Positions 1 to 4,163 of a DNA stretch of 5,508 nucleotides are shown here, piece by piece. Position 1 is the stretch's first letter; each line of letters opens with the position of its first letter. The notes under the pieces are model-generated. The model saw nothing but the letters and a program-made list of their open reading frames with translations, made no database searches and had not been told where the DNA came from. This DNA is from an uncultured Oscillospiraceae bacterium. Its GTDB lineage: Bacteria; Bacillota; Clostridia; Oscillospirales; Oscillospiraceae. The stretch lies in assembly GCA_959022875.1 (NCBI GenBank), contig CAUFAM010000101.1, positions 1 through 5,508 of the forward strand, read 5' to 3'. The position numbers were made by a program, and so were the translations under genes.

Positions 1-376
1 AAACGCAGCCATAACCTGGCCCAGCAGCCATCGCACCGCGGCGGGTGTCTCCTCCTCCGGCGTGGTCACCAATGTGGATGCCGGCTCCTCTGAGCAGGTC
101 ATCACCATTACCGCCAGCTGGCAGGGCCTGAGCGCCAGCTGCTTTGTGGTCTGCACCCCTGCCCAGCGTATTGGCACGGTCCATGACGCGGAGCTGGGAC
201 TGAACGTCCGCTCTGGTCCCGACACCTCCAACTCCATCATCGGCAGCTTAAAGGACGGCAATACCGTGGCTGTCCTGGGAGAGGAAAACGGCTGGTACCG
301 GGTAGTCTTTGCTGACAGCAAGGGCCAGGCGATTACCGGCTATGTATCCGGCAGTTATCTTTCCGTAACCCCTTAA
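1..376 (+). CDS. 3' end of a surface/secreted protein with Big_2-like and SH3b domains (5' truncated)
   Basis: The frame is open from base 2 to the TAA at 374-376, giving 124 codons with the true start outside the window. The first ~50 residues resemble the end of a bacterial Ig-like Big_2 repeat: an ITW start, then VSSSGVVTNVDAG, then a TITASWQG strand. After a short linker, residues ~57-124 form a bacterial SH3 (SH3_3) domain, recognisable from LNVRSGPDTSNSIIGSL, the later ENGWYRV and the closing GYVSGSYL. Such domains are usually found outside the cell, where SH3b domains bind peptidoglycan or other wall polymers and Ig-like repeats act as spacers. An adhesin, a wall hydrolase or a signalling protein are all possible because the N-terminal part, including any signal peptide or catalytic domain, is missing. 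The next gene starts about 25 bp downstream on the same strand, so co-transcription is possible, though no functional link is evident. Confidence 0.85.
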   Translation, partial: NAAITWPSSHRTAAGVSSSGVVTNVDAGSSEQVITITASWQGLSASCFVVCTPAQRIGTVHDAELGLNVRSGPDTSNSIIGSLKDGNTVAVLGEENGWYRVVFADSKGQAITGYVSGSYLSVTP

Positions 377-401
377 TCCTTTGAATCAGGAGATGAGTTT
401 A

Positions 402-1391
402 TTGAAAGTTCTGATCCTCGGACCAAAATCCAGATACGATGCCTATGCCCCTGCATTTCTTTCCCAGCTCCCCCTTGAGCTTGCTTTTCTGGAACAGTAT
501 CCCAACACAGAGCAAGCTGCCCGGCAAAATGCAGATGCCCGGTGTCTCCTGGTGGATGCCATTACCCCTGTAAGCGCAGATTTAATGGATTTGCTGCCCC
601 AGCTGAAGATGATCCACTCGGAAGGAGTTGCCTTCAACTGCATCGACCTGGAAGCGGCCCGGCAGCGCGGCATCTATGTGTGCCACAACAAGGGCTGCAA
701 CGCCTCCTCGGTGGCGGAGCACACTGTCATGCTCATGCTCATGGCCCTGCGCCACGGCATCACCGGACATCAGGCCGTTCTGGCGGGTAGACAGTTTGAA
801 ATGAAGCAGGCCGTCATGGTTTCCAAGGCTCCGGAGCTGGGCGAGCAGACGGTCGGCCTCATCGGCTTTGGTGACATCGGTCAGGCCACTGCCCGGCTGC
901 TGCGCCCCTTTGGCTGTCGGCTTTTCTACTACACTGCACACCGCCGTCCCCCGGAGGTGGAGGCCGAGTTGGGCACGAGCTATCTCCCCCTTGATGAGCT
1001 GGCCTCCCGCTGCACCATTCTCTCCCTCCACTGTGCGGTGAACGACCAGACCCGGCACATCATCAACGGCCCTCTGCTGGAAAAGGTCCCACGGGGTACC
1101 ATTCTGGTCAATACAGCCCGCGGCGAATTAATTGACGATCTGGCCGTGCGCCGTGCCCTGCTGGATGGGCGCCTGGGCGGTATTGCCATAGACACCCTTT
1201 ACCCCGAACCCACTCCTGCGGACCATCCCCTGGTGGCCCTTCCCCCCGAGGTGGCTGACCGGGCTGTGTACAGCCCCCATCTGGGTGGAAATACCGGCGG
1301 TTCCTTTGCCCAGGGCCATGAAAACATGTGGAATTCGGTACGGCTGATTCTGGAAGGTCAGCGCCCCAACTTTATTGTCAACGGCTTATAA
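402..1391 (+). CDS. D-isomer-specific 2-hydroxyacid dehydrogenase family protein
   Basis: A 329-residue cytosolic NAD(P)-dependent oxidoreductase that would interconvert a 2-keto acid and a D-2-hydroxy acid. Its length is normal for the family. The Rossmann signature GFGDIG lies at residues ~155-160. The catalytic Arg is in NTARGELID (~R240), the Glu in DTLYPEP (~E269) and the His in SPHLGGNT (~H293). A typical SSVAEHT segment precedes the nucleotide-binding domain. The end of the second Rossmann strand reads YYTAHRRPP and lacks the acidic residue of strict NAD enzymes. It recalls the YTGR-type motif of NADPH-using glyoxylate/hydroxypyruvate reductases, so NADPH preference is inferred. Start choice: AGGAG at 388-392 lies 9 nt before TTG 402, giving MKVLILGPK, a natural family N-terminus. 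ATG 393 directly abuts the AGGAG and TTG 381 lies upstream of it, so both are less likely. The substrate cannot be told from the sequence. Confidence 0.92.
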   Translation: MKVLILGPKSRYDAYAPAFLSQLPLELAFLEQYPNTEQAARQNADARCLLVDAITPVSADLMDLLPQLKMIHSEGVAFNCIDLEAARQRGIYVCHNKGCNASSVAEHTVMLMLMALRHGITGHQAVLAGRQFEMKQAVMVSKAPELGEQTVGLIGFGDIGQATARLLRPFGCRLFYYTAHRRPPEVEAELGTSYLPLDELASRCTILSLHCAVNDQTRHIINGPLLEKVPRGTILVNTARGELIDDLAVRRALLDGRLGGIAIDTLYPEPTPADHPLVALPPEVADRAVYSPHLGGNTGGSFAQGHENMWNSVRLILEGQRPNFIVNGL

Positions 1392-1499
1392 AAAGCGGGC
1401 CGGACGCCGCCCCGCCAGAGAAAACCGTCACAGATGCCGGAATTCCCGGCTTCCCACTGACCATATTCTCTGCGCGGACTGCGCGTCCGGCCCTTTTTA
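1389..1499. terminator. Long concentric inverted repeat, probable bidirectional terminator
   Basis: Outer arms 1397-1407 (GGGCCGGACGC) and 1483-1493 are perfect 11-bp complements. Inside them are nested arms 1416-1422/1466-1472 (CAGAGAA/TTCTCTG), 1427-1430/1458-1461 and 1436-1440/1446-1450 (GCCGG/CCGGC). All share nearly the same centre, so the segment can fold as one long interrupted hairpin. A T-run at 1494-1498 follows on the plus strand, and the A-run at 1390-1394 gives a T-run on the minus strand. It sits between the convergent dehydrogenase and spore protein genes, as a two-way terminator would. Its size is unusual for a simple terminator, so a small palindromic repeat element used as a terminator is an alternative. 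Confidence 0.7.
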
Positions 1500-1540
1500 G
1501 TCTTTAGAACAGTCGACTATAAATTGTCCTTGGGGACAAA

Positions 1541-1735
1541 TTACTTCATGCCGTTCTCGTAGGACTCAATCATCTTCTTGACCATCTGGCCACCCACGGA
1601 GCCGGCCTGCTTGCTGGTCAGATCGCCATTGTAGCCCTGCTTCAGATTGACGCCCACCTCGTTGGCGGCCTCCATCTTGAACTTGTTCATAGCCTCGCGG
1701 GCATTGGGAACCATAGTCTTCTTACTACTGGACAT
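1541..1735 (-). CDS. Small acid-soluble spore protein, alpha/beta type
   Basis: A 64-residue protein of the alpha/beta SASP family. These DNA-binding proteins saturate the forespore chromosome, protect it from UV and other damage, and are degraded at germination by the GPR protease. Family hallmarks are visible: the N-terminal helix with the KFKMEAANEVGV region (residues ~18-29, around the expected GPR cleavage area), the GYNGDLTSKQAGSVGGQMVK stretch (~34-53) and the MIESYE tail. Start choice: ATG at 1733-1735 is preceded by AAGGAG (1745-1750) with a 9-nt gap. An in-frame extension to 1786 would add 17 unconserved residues running across this ribosome binding site and is rejected. A forespore sigma-G-like promoter lies upstream. 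The gene indicates an endospore former and appears unrelated in function to the iron genes beside it. Confidence 0.95.
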   Translation of the reverse strand: MSSSKKTMVPNAREAMNKFKMEAANEVGVNLKQGYNGDLTSKQAGSVGGQMVKKMIESYENGMK

Positions 1736-1793
1736 AGTGTGTCTCTCCTTTTTTGATTGACTTGTTTTTGAAGTCGGATGGAACATCCAACAC

Positions 1794-1822
1794 TATCATT
1801 GCCTCAGACCCGGAAGATATAC
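1794..1822 (-). promoter_or_regulatory. Candidate sigma-G promoter for the spore protein gene
   Basis: On the minus strand GTATA (1818-1822) is followed after 17 bp by AATGATA (1794-1800). The sigma-G consensus known from Bacillus is roughly GHATR, 17-18 bp, CATNNTA, so the -35 fits fully and the -10 misses only its first base. The predicted start would lie near 1787, giving a leader of about 50 nt ahead of the SASP start. Forespore control is expected for this family. The promoter call itself comes from motif reading. Confidence 0.45.
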
Positions 1823-1894
1823 ACGGCGTTCATTTCCTAATTCTGTCAATTTTTTGGGTTGCTCCATACCCGTTAAAATTTTTACAAATAGGGG

Positions 1895-1923
1895 TTGACA
1901 GACAGGGCGTCGGATGGTATAGT
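1895..1923 (+). promoter_or_regulatory. Strong sigma-A-type promoter of the flavodoxin-DUF3793 unit
   Basis: TTGACA (1895-1900), a 17-bp spacer and TATAGT (1918-1923) form a near-consensus vegetative promoter. Transcription would start near 1930, leaving a leader of about 135 nt before flavodoxin. The first operator palindrome begins about ten bases after the -10, within the initially transcribed region, so a bound repressor would block initiation or promoter escape. Confidence 0.8.
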
Positions 1924-1932
1924 AATCTCACA

Positions 1933-1948
1933 GTTAGTTATAGCTAAC
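1933..1948. promoter_or_regulatory. Operator box 1 (GTTAG-N6-CTAAC), flavodoxin promoter
   Basis: Perfect 5-bp inverted arms GTTAG and CTAAC separated by TTATAG. This is one of five copies of GTTAGT-N5-CTAAC in the window, all upstream of flavodoxin, feoA or feoB. It lies just downstream of the -10 element. The probable binder is the DtxR/MntR-family protein encoded at 3218-3598 (inferred from proximity and family). Confidence 0.8.
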
Positions 1949-1961
1949 CAAACCGGAGCAA

Positions 1962-1976
1962 GGCGGGCAGCCCGCC
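1962..1976 (+). other. Short GC-rich hairpin in the flavodoxin leader
   Basis: GGCGGG (1962-1967) and CCCGCC (1971-1976) pair around a CAG loop, followed by a T-rich but interrupted stretch (ATTCTTTCT). It lies between operator boxes 1 and 2 in the predicted leader. It could pause or attenuate transcription, but the stem is only 6 bp and the T-run is poor. Confidence 0.3.
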
Positions 1977-1993
1977 ATTCTTTCTCCCTTGGA

Positions 1994-2009
1994 GTTAGTT
2001 ATATCTAAC
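1994..2009. promoter_or_regulatory. Operator box 2 (GTTAG-N6-CTAAC), flavodoxin leader
   Basis: GTTAG and CTAAC arms separated by TTATAT. It differs from box 1 in only one of 16 positions and lies 61 bp further downstream. It may add cooperative binding or act as a roadblock to elongating polymerase. Confidence 0.8.
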
Positions 2010-2064
2010 TTCAGACCATCCCATCCGTTTCATCCAACACCCAGGAAAGGAGCACATACCAATC

Positions 2065-2496
2065 ATGAATCAACTGGCAATCGTCTATTGGAGCGGCACC
2101 GGCAACACAGAAGCCATGGCCAACTGCATTGCTCAGGGCGCTGAAGAGGCAGGCGCTCAGGTGCAGCAGATGGGCCCATCGGACTTTTCCTCAGGCCGGC
2201 TGTCTGAATTCAATGTCATCGCATTCGGCTGTCCCGCAATGGGTGCCGAGGTTCTGGAAGAGATGGAGTTTGAACCCATGTTCGCAGAACTGGAACACTC
2301 CCTCAGCGGCAAGAAAATTGCCCTGTTTGGTTCCTATGGCTGGGGAGACGGCCAGTGGATGCGCGATTGGTGTGCCCGGTGTATGGATGCCAACGCCAAT
2401 CTCTTTGATCCCCAAGGACTGATGGTCAACGAAACCCCCGACGATGACGCCCAGGATAGCTGTCGTGCCCTGGGACGGGCACTGGCCACCTGGTAA
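2065..2496 (+). CDS. Flavodoxin, clostridial short-chain type
   Basis: A 143-residue cytosolic FMN electron carrier. Residues 7-16 (VYWSGTGNTE) hold the phosphate-binding loop SGTGNTE, next to a YW pair as in the Clostridium beijerinckii flavodoxin. GCPAMGAEVLEE (55-66) and FGSYGWGDGQWMRD (88-101) match the two loops that sandwich the flavin, with M59 and W93 at the positions equivalent to the known Met and Trp. The length (about 138 in the clostridial type) shows a short-chain flavodoxin. The start at ATG 2065 has AAAGGAG at 2046-2052, about 12 nt upstream. Flavodoxins commonly replace ferredoxin when iron is short. Here that fits the two palindromic operators after the promoter, shared with the feo genes. 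DUF3793 follows 124 bp downstream and is probably co-transcribed. Confidence 0.96.
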   Translation: MNQLAIVYWSGTGNTEAMANCIAQGAEEAGAQVQQMGPSDFSSGRLSEFNVIAFGCPAMGAEVLEEMEFEPMFAELEHSLSGKKIALFGSYGWGDGQWMRDWCARCMDANANLFDPQGLMVNETPDDDAQDSCRALGRALATW

Positions 2497-2550
2497 CGCT
2501 CAACATCCTCCTCCCTTTATTACTACCTCCCTACTTCCCTACTTCCCCAA

Positions 2551-2583
2551 GTTCCCCCCACACGGCTGCCGTGTGGGGGGAAC
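2551..2583. other. Intercistronic 15-bp-arm perfect hairpin between flavodoxin and DUF3793
   Basis: Perfect 15-bp arms, 2551-2565 (GTTCCCCCCACACGG) and 2569-2583, enclose a CTG loop. There is no T-run after the right arm; CCCCTATCCC follows instead, so this is not a normal intrinsic terminator. It is preceded by a C/T-rich tract (~2505-2548) with short CCCTACTT-like repeats. It may stabilise the flavodoxin mRNA end or partially terminate, making flavodoxin more abundant than the downstream protein. Confidence 0.6.
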
Positions 2584-2620
2584 CCCTATCCCTCACATTT
2601 ACAACGGAAAGGAGCCTCTC

Positions 2621-3187
2621 ATGGTACAATCCTTTGAAGCCACCTTGGTCAGACAATGTGCCCTCACCCTTGCTGGTATGAAACCGGGAAGTTTGTTTTG
2701 TCTTACCCACCCGGACTTGTCCGTTATCCGAACTCAGGCCGCAGAGTGGAACACCCGGCTTCACCCCCTGGGACTCCGTGTCAAGGTGCTTCTGGAACGT
2801 CCAGCGAACCGCTCGGCGCTGATCTATGTCTACCGCCCCCATCAGCTCAGGAAGCTGCTCTCCCTGCCGGAAAGCCAGTCATTTCTGTCCCGCATGGGCT
2901 ATCGCTCCGGCGACACAGATCTTCTCCTGGAACAGCTGGGCCGCCGGCTGTGGGCTCAGGAGGACTTCCCCCATGAGATCGGCATCTTTTTAGGCTACCC
3001 CCTGCGTGATGTCATTGGTTTTATTGAGCACCGGGGACAGAACTTTACCTGCTGCGGCCTCTGGAAATCCTACGGGAATCCCGAAGCCATGAAAAAGTGC
3101 TTTGCTTGCTACCGCACCTGCATCAACTCTTATATACAGCGCTACGAACAGGGAACTCCCATCGAAGCCCTGGCCGTCCCGGCATAA
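2621..3187 (+). CDS. DUF3793 family protein
   Basis: A 188-residue protein recognised as DUF3793, a family of unknown function seen in anaerobic Firmicutes. Visible family features are an N-terminal RQCALTLAGMKPGSLF segment (11-26), a LIYVYRP motif (67-73), and the highly conserved FPHEIGIFLGYPLRDVIGFI (116-135). The C-terminal part is Cys-rich, with C144, C145, C160, C163 and C167, and contains GLWKSYGN. No signal peptide or membrane segment is apparent, so it is probably cytosolic. Start choice: ATG 2621 has AAAGGAG (2608-2614) six bases upstream. The frame is open further upstream, but that extension would overlap flavodoxin and run through the hairpin. It lies downstream of flavodoxin, probably in the same iron-responsive unit, and shares a terminator with the regulator. 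A role in iron or redox economy is inferred from context. Metal or cofactor binding by the cysteines is only a possibility. Confidence 0.9.
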   Translation: MVQSFEATLVRQCALTLAGMKPGSLFCLTHPDLSVIRTQAAEWNTRLHPLGLRVKVLLERPANRSALIYVYRPHQLRKLLSLPESQSFLSRMGYRSGDTDLLLEQLGRRLWAQEDFPHEIGIFLGYPLRDVIGFIEHRGQNFTCCGLWKSYGNPEAMKKCFACYRTCINSYIQRYEQGTPIEALAVPA

Positions 3188-3223
3188 AAACGTCCCTGGG
3201 AAATCCCAGGGACGTTTTTATGC
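3182..3223. terminator. Bidirectional intrinsic terminator with 20-bp perfect arms
   Basis: Arms 3182-3201 and 3204-3223 are perfect complements around a 2-nt centre. The GC-rich core is CGTCCCTGGGA, flanked by A5 on the left and T5 on the right, so it ends transcription in both directions. The TAA of the DUF3793 gene (3185-3187) and the TAA of the regulator (3218-3220, minus strand) both lie inside the arms. Confidence 0.95.
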
Positions 3224-3598
3224 ATTCATATTTTGTTTTCCCAGTGCATGGGCCTTGATCTTCTCAAAGGATTCATCGCTGAGATCATGCTCAATTTTAC
3301 AGGCGTCTGCCGCGGCAACCTCCTCGCTCACCCCAAGCTGGACCAAAAACCGGGTCAGCAGTTTGTGCCGGGTATAGATCCGCCGGGCAATCTCTTCTCC
3401 GGGAGGCAGGAGGGTAATATACCCCTCTCCATCCATTTCTATATATCCGTTTTCCCGCAGCCGCTTCATGGCAACGCTGACGCTGGGCTTGGAATAATCC
3501 AAATAATGAACCACATCAATGGAACGCACCATGCCCAACCGCTCTTTTAAAACCAAAATCGCCTCCAAATAATCTTCGGCGGACTCGTGAATATTCAT
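3218..3598 (-). CDS. DtxR/MntR-family metal-dependent transcriptional repressor
   Basis: A 126-residue regulator with a winged helix-turn-helix (residues ~24-53, containing SIDVVHYLDYSKPSVSVAMKRLRENGYI) and a metal-binding dimerisation domain (~70-120). It lacks the third SH3-like domain of DtxR, so it has the MntR layout. Candidate ligands by family alignment are D9, E12, H78, C100, E103 and H104. The ACKIEH segment matches the DtxR pattern with Cys, while D9 matches MntR rather than the DtxR Met. Start choice: ATG at 3598 has AAAGGGG eight bases upstream; a TTG one codon earlier is possible. It diverges from feoA and converges on DUF3793, placing it between the two operator-bearing units it probably controls. 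Fe(II) is favoured as co-repressor because of the targets. Mn(II) remains possible. Confidence 0.93.
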   Translation of the reverse strand: MNIHESAEDYLEAILVLKERLGMVRSIDVVHYLDYSKPSVSVAMKRLRENGYIEMDGEGYITLLPPGEEIARRIYTRHKLLTRFLVQLGVSEEVAAADACKIEHDLSDESFEKIKAHALGKQNMNA

Positions 3599-3633
3599 CA
3601 ACCATGCCCCTTTATCCGTCTGATTTGTTCAAG

Positions 3634-3662
3634 ATTATCACAGACCATAAAAAAAATCAAGA
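3634..3662 (-). promoter_or_regulatory. Candidate extended -10 promoter of the regulator gene
   Basis: On the minus strand GATAAT (3634-3639) is preceded by TG-N, giving TGTGATAAT, an extended -10. A weak -35 (TCTTGA, 3657-3662) lies 17 bp upstream, and TTGATT (3655-3660) is an alternative. The leader would be about 30 nt. None of the palindromic boxes overlaps it, so the regulator may not be strongly autoregulated. Confidence 0.5.
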
Positions 3663-3678
3663 AAATCCCCTTCAGGCC

Positions 3679-3707
3679 TTGACATCTCACGTGGACGGTG
3701 CTAAACT
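3679..3707 (+). promoter_or_regulatory. Sigma-A-type promoter of feoA(B)
   Basis: TTGACA (3679-3684), a 17-bp spacer and TAAACT (3702-3707) form a vegetative promoter with a perfect -35. Predicted initiation is near 3713. Operator box 3 starts at 3721, so the arrangement mirrors that of the flavodoxin promoter. Confidence 0.75.
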
Positions 3708-3720
3708 GAGCACACGTCAG

Positions 3721-3736
3721 GTTAGTTTTCTCTAAC
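3721..3736. promoter_or_regulatory. Operator box 3 (GTTAG-N6-CTAAC), feoA promoter
   Basis: GTTAG and CTAAC arms separated by TTTTCT, with the symmetry extending one base each side (GGTTAG/CTAACC). It lies about +8 from the predicted feoA transcription start. Confidence 0.8.
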
Positions 3737-3771
3737 CCCCCGGGATCGTCCGGTTTCTTTTTTCTCCATAG

Positions 3772-3787
3772 GTTAGTATCTGCTAAC
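3772..3787. promoter_or_regulatory. Operator box 4 (GTTAG-N6-CTAAC), feoA leader
   Basis: GTTAG and CTAAC arms separated by TATCTG. The arms extend to AGGTTAG/CTAACCT, the longest symmetry among the five boxes. It is 51 bp downstream of box 3 and upstream of the feoA ribosome binding site. The half-site AGGTTAG also occurs in the classical DtxR operator, but there the arms are only 1 bp apart. Confidence 0.8.
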
Positions 3788-3837
3788 CTCCGGAAGCTGC
3801 GGAAGATCCCCAGCCAAACAATAGTTAGGTGAATGAA

Positions 3838-4050
3838 ATGACTTTATTGGAAGCTTTGGAAGGAACGGAATATATTGTACGGAAGATCGACACCGATGAT
3901 GAGGAGCTTGACGCCTTTTTGTTCTCTCTGGGCTGCTATGCCGGAGAGCCTATTACCGTTATTTCCCATCTGAAGGGCGGCTGTGTGGTTTCCATCAAGG
4001 ATGGGCGGTATAACATCGACCGGCAGCTGGCCCAGGCCATTACCATCTGA
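3838..4050 (+). CDS. feoA: FeoA, ferrous iron transport accessory protein
   Basis: A 70-residue cytosolic SH3-like protein that works with FeoB in Fe(II) uptake. The sequence begins MTLLEALEGTEYIVRKIDTDDEELDAFLFSLGCYAGEPI. It follows the FeoA pattern: a leading Leu-rich strand, a conserved LGCYAGEPITVI in the middle (~29-40), and a terminal GGCVVSIKDGRYNIDRQLAQAI where SH3-like strands end. Start choice: ATG 3838 has AGGTGA (3827-3832) five bases upstream. The in-frame GTG at 3829 lies inside that ribosome binding site and is rejected. It is the first gene after the operator-controlled feo promoter and is followed by feoB after 113 bp. That gap is longer than usual for feoAB pairs and carries its own operator box. 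Confidence 0.95.
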   Translation: MTLLEALEGTEYIVRKIDTDDEELDAFLFSLGCYAGEPITVISHLKGGCVVSIKDGRYNIDRQLAQAITI

Positions 4051-4090
4051 TCCATCTGCACAAATTTCTTCTGTCTTACTGCGCGCCTCG

Positions 4091-4106
4091 GTTAGTCTAG
4101 AATAAC
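4091..4106. promoter_or_regulatory. Operator box 5 (one mismatch) upstream of feoB, with possible internal promoter
   Basis: GTTAG and ATAAC arms separated by TCTAGA match the other boxes except for one base in the right arm; the symmetry is better seen as GGTTA/TAACC. It sits in the feoA-feoB gap. TAGAAT (4098-4103) inside it could be a -10, with a poor -35 (CTTACT, 4075-4080) 17 bp upstream, so feoB may have its own repressed promoter. Alternatively the box blocks polymerase coming from feoA. Confidence 0.6.
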
Positions 4107-4163
4107 CAAAGTGTGTTGTAATATCACATTGTGAGAGTGCTGTTTATTAAGGAGGAACCATTT

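Noticed and set aside
582..1319. Minus-strand and alternative-frame open frames over the dehydrogenase gene
   Set aside because: Shadows of the real gene in GC-rich sequence; compositions are atypical and no family is recognisable.
1753..1947. Plus-strand open frame of 64 codons across the intergenic region before flavodoxin
   Set aside because: It runs through the flavodoxin promoter and operator box 1, has no ribosome binding site and no recognisable protein features.
1784..2040. Ten-base direct repeat CATCCAACAC at 1784 and 2031
   Set aside because: Only two short copies with no further matching flanks; could be chance, and no attachment-site context was seen.
2444..2620. In-frame 59-residue upstream extension of the DUF3793 gene
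   Set aside because: It overlaps the flavodoxin coding end and translates the hairpin and C/T-rich tract; the ATG at 2621 has a good ribosome binding site and a family-typical N-terminus.
3824..3828. GTTAG half-site before feoA
   Set aside because: No CTAAC partner at the right spacing; it overlaps the feoA ribosome binding site and is probably chance.
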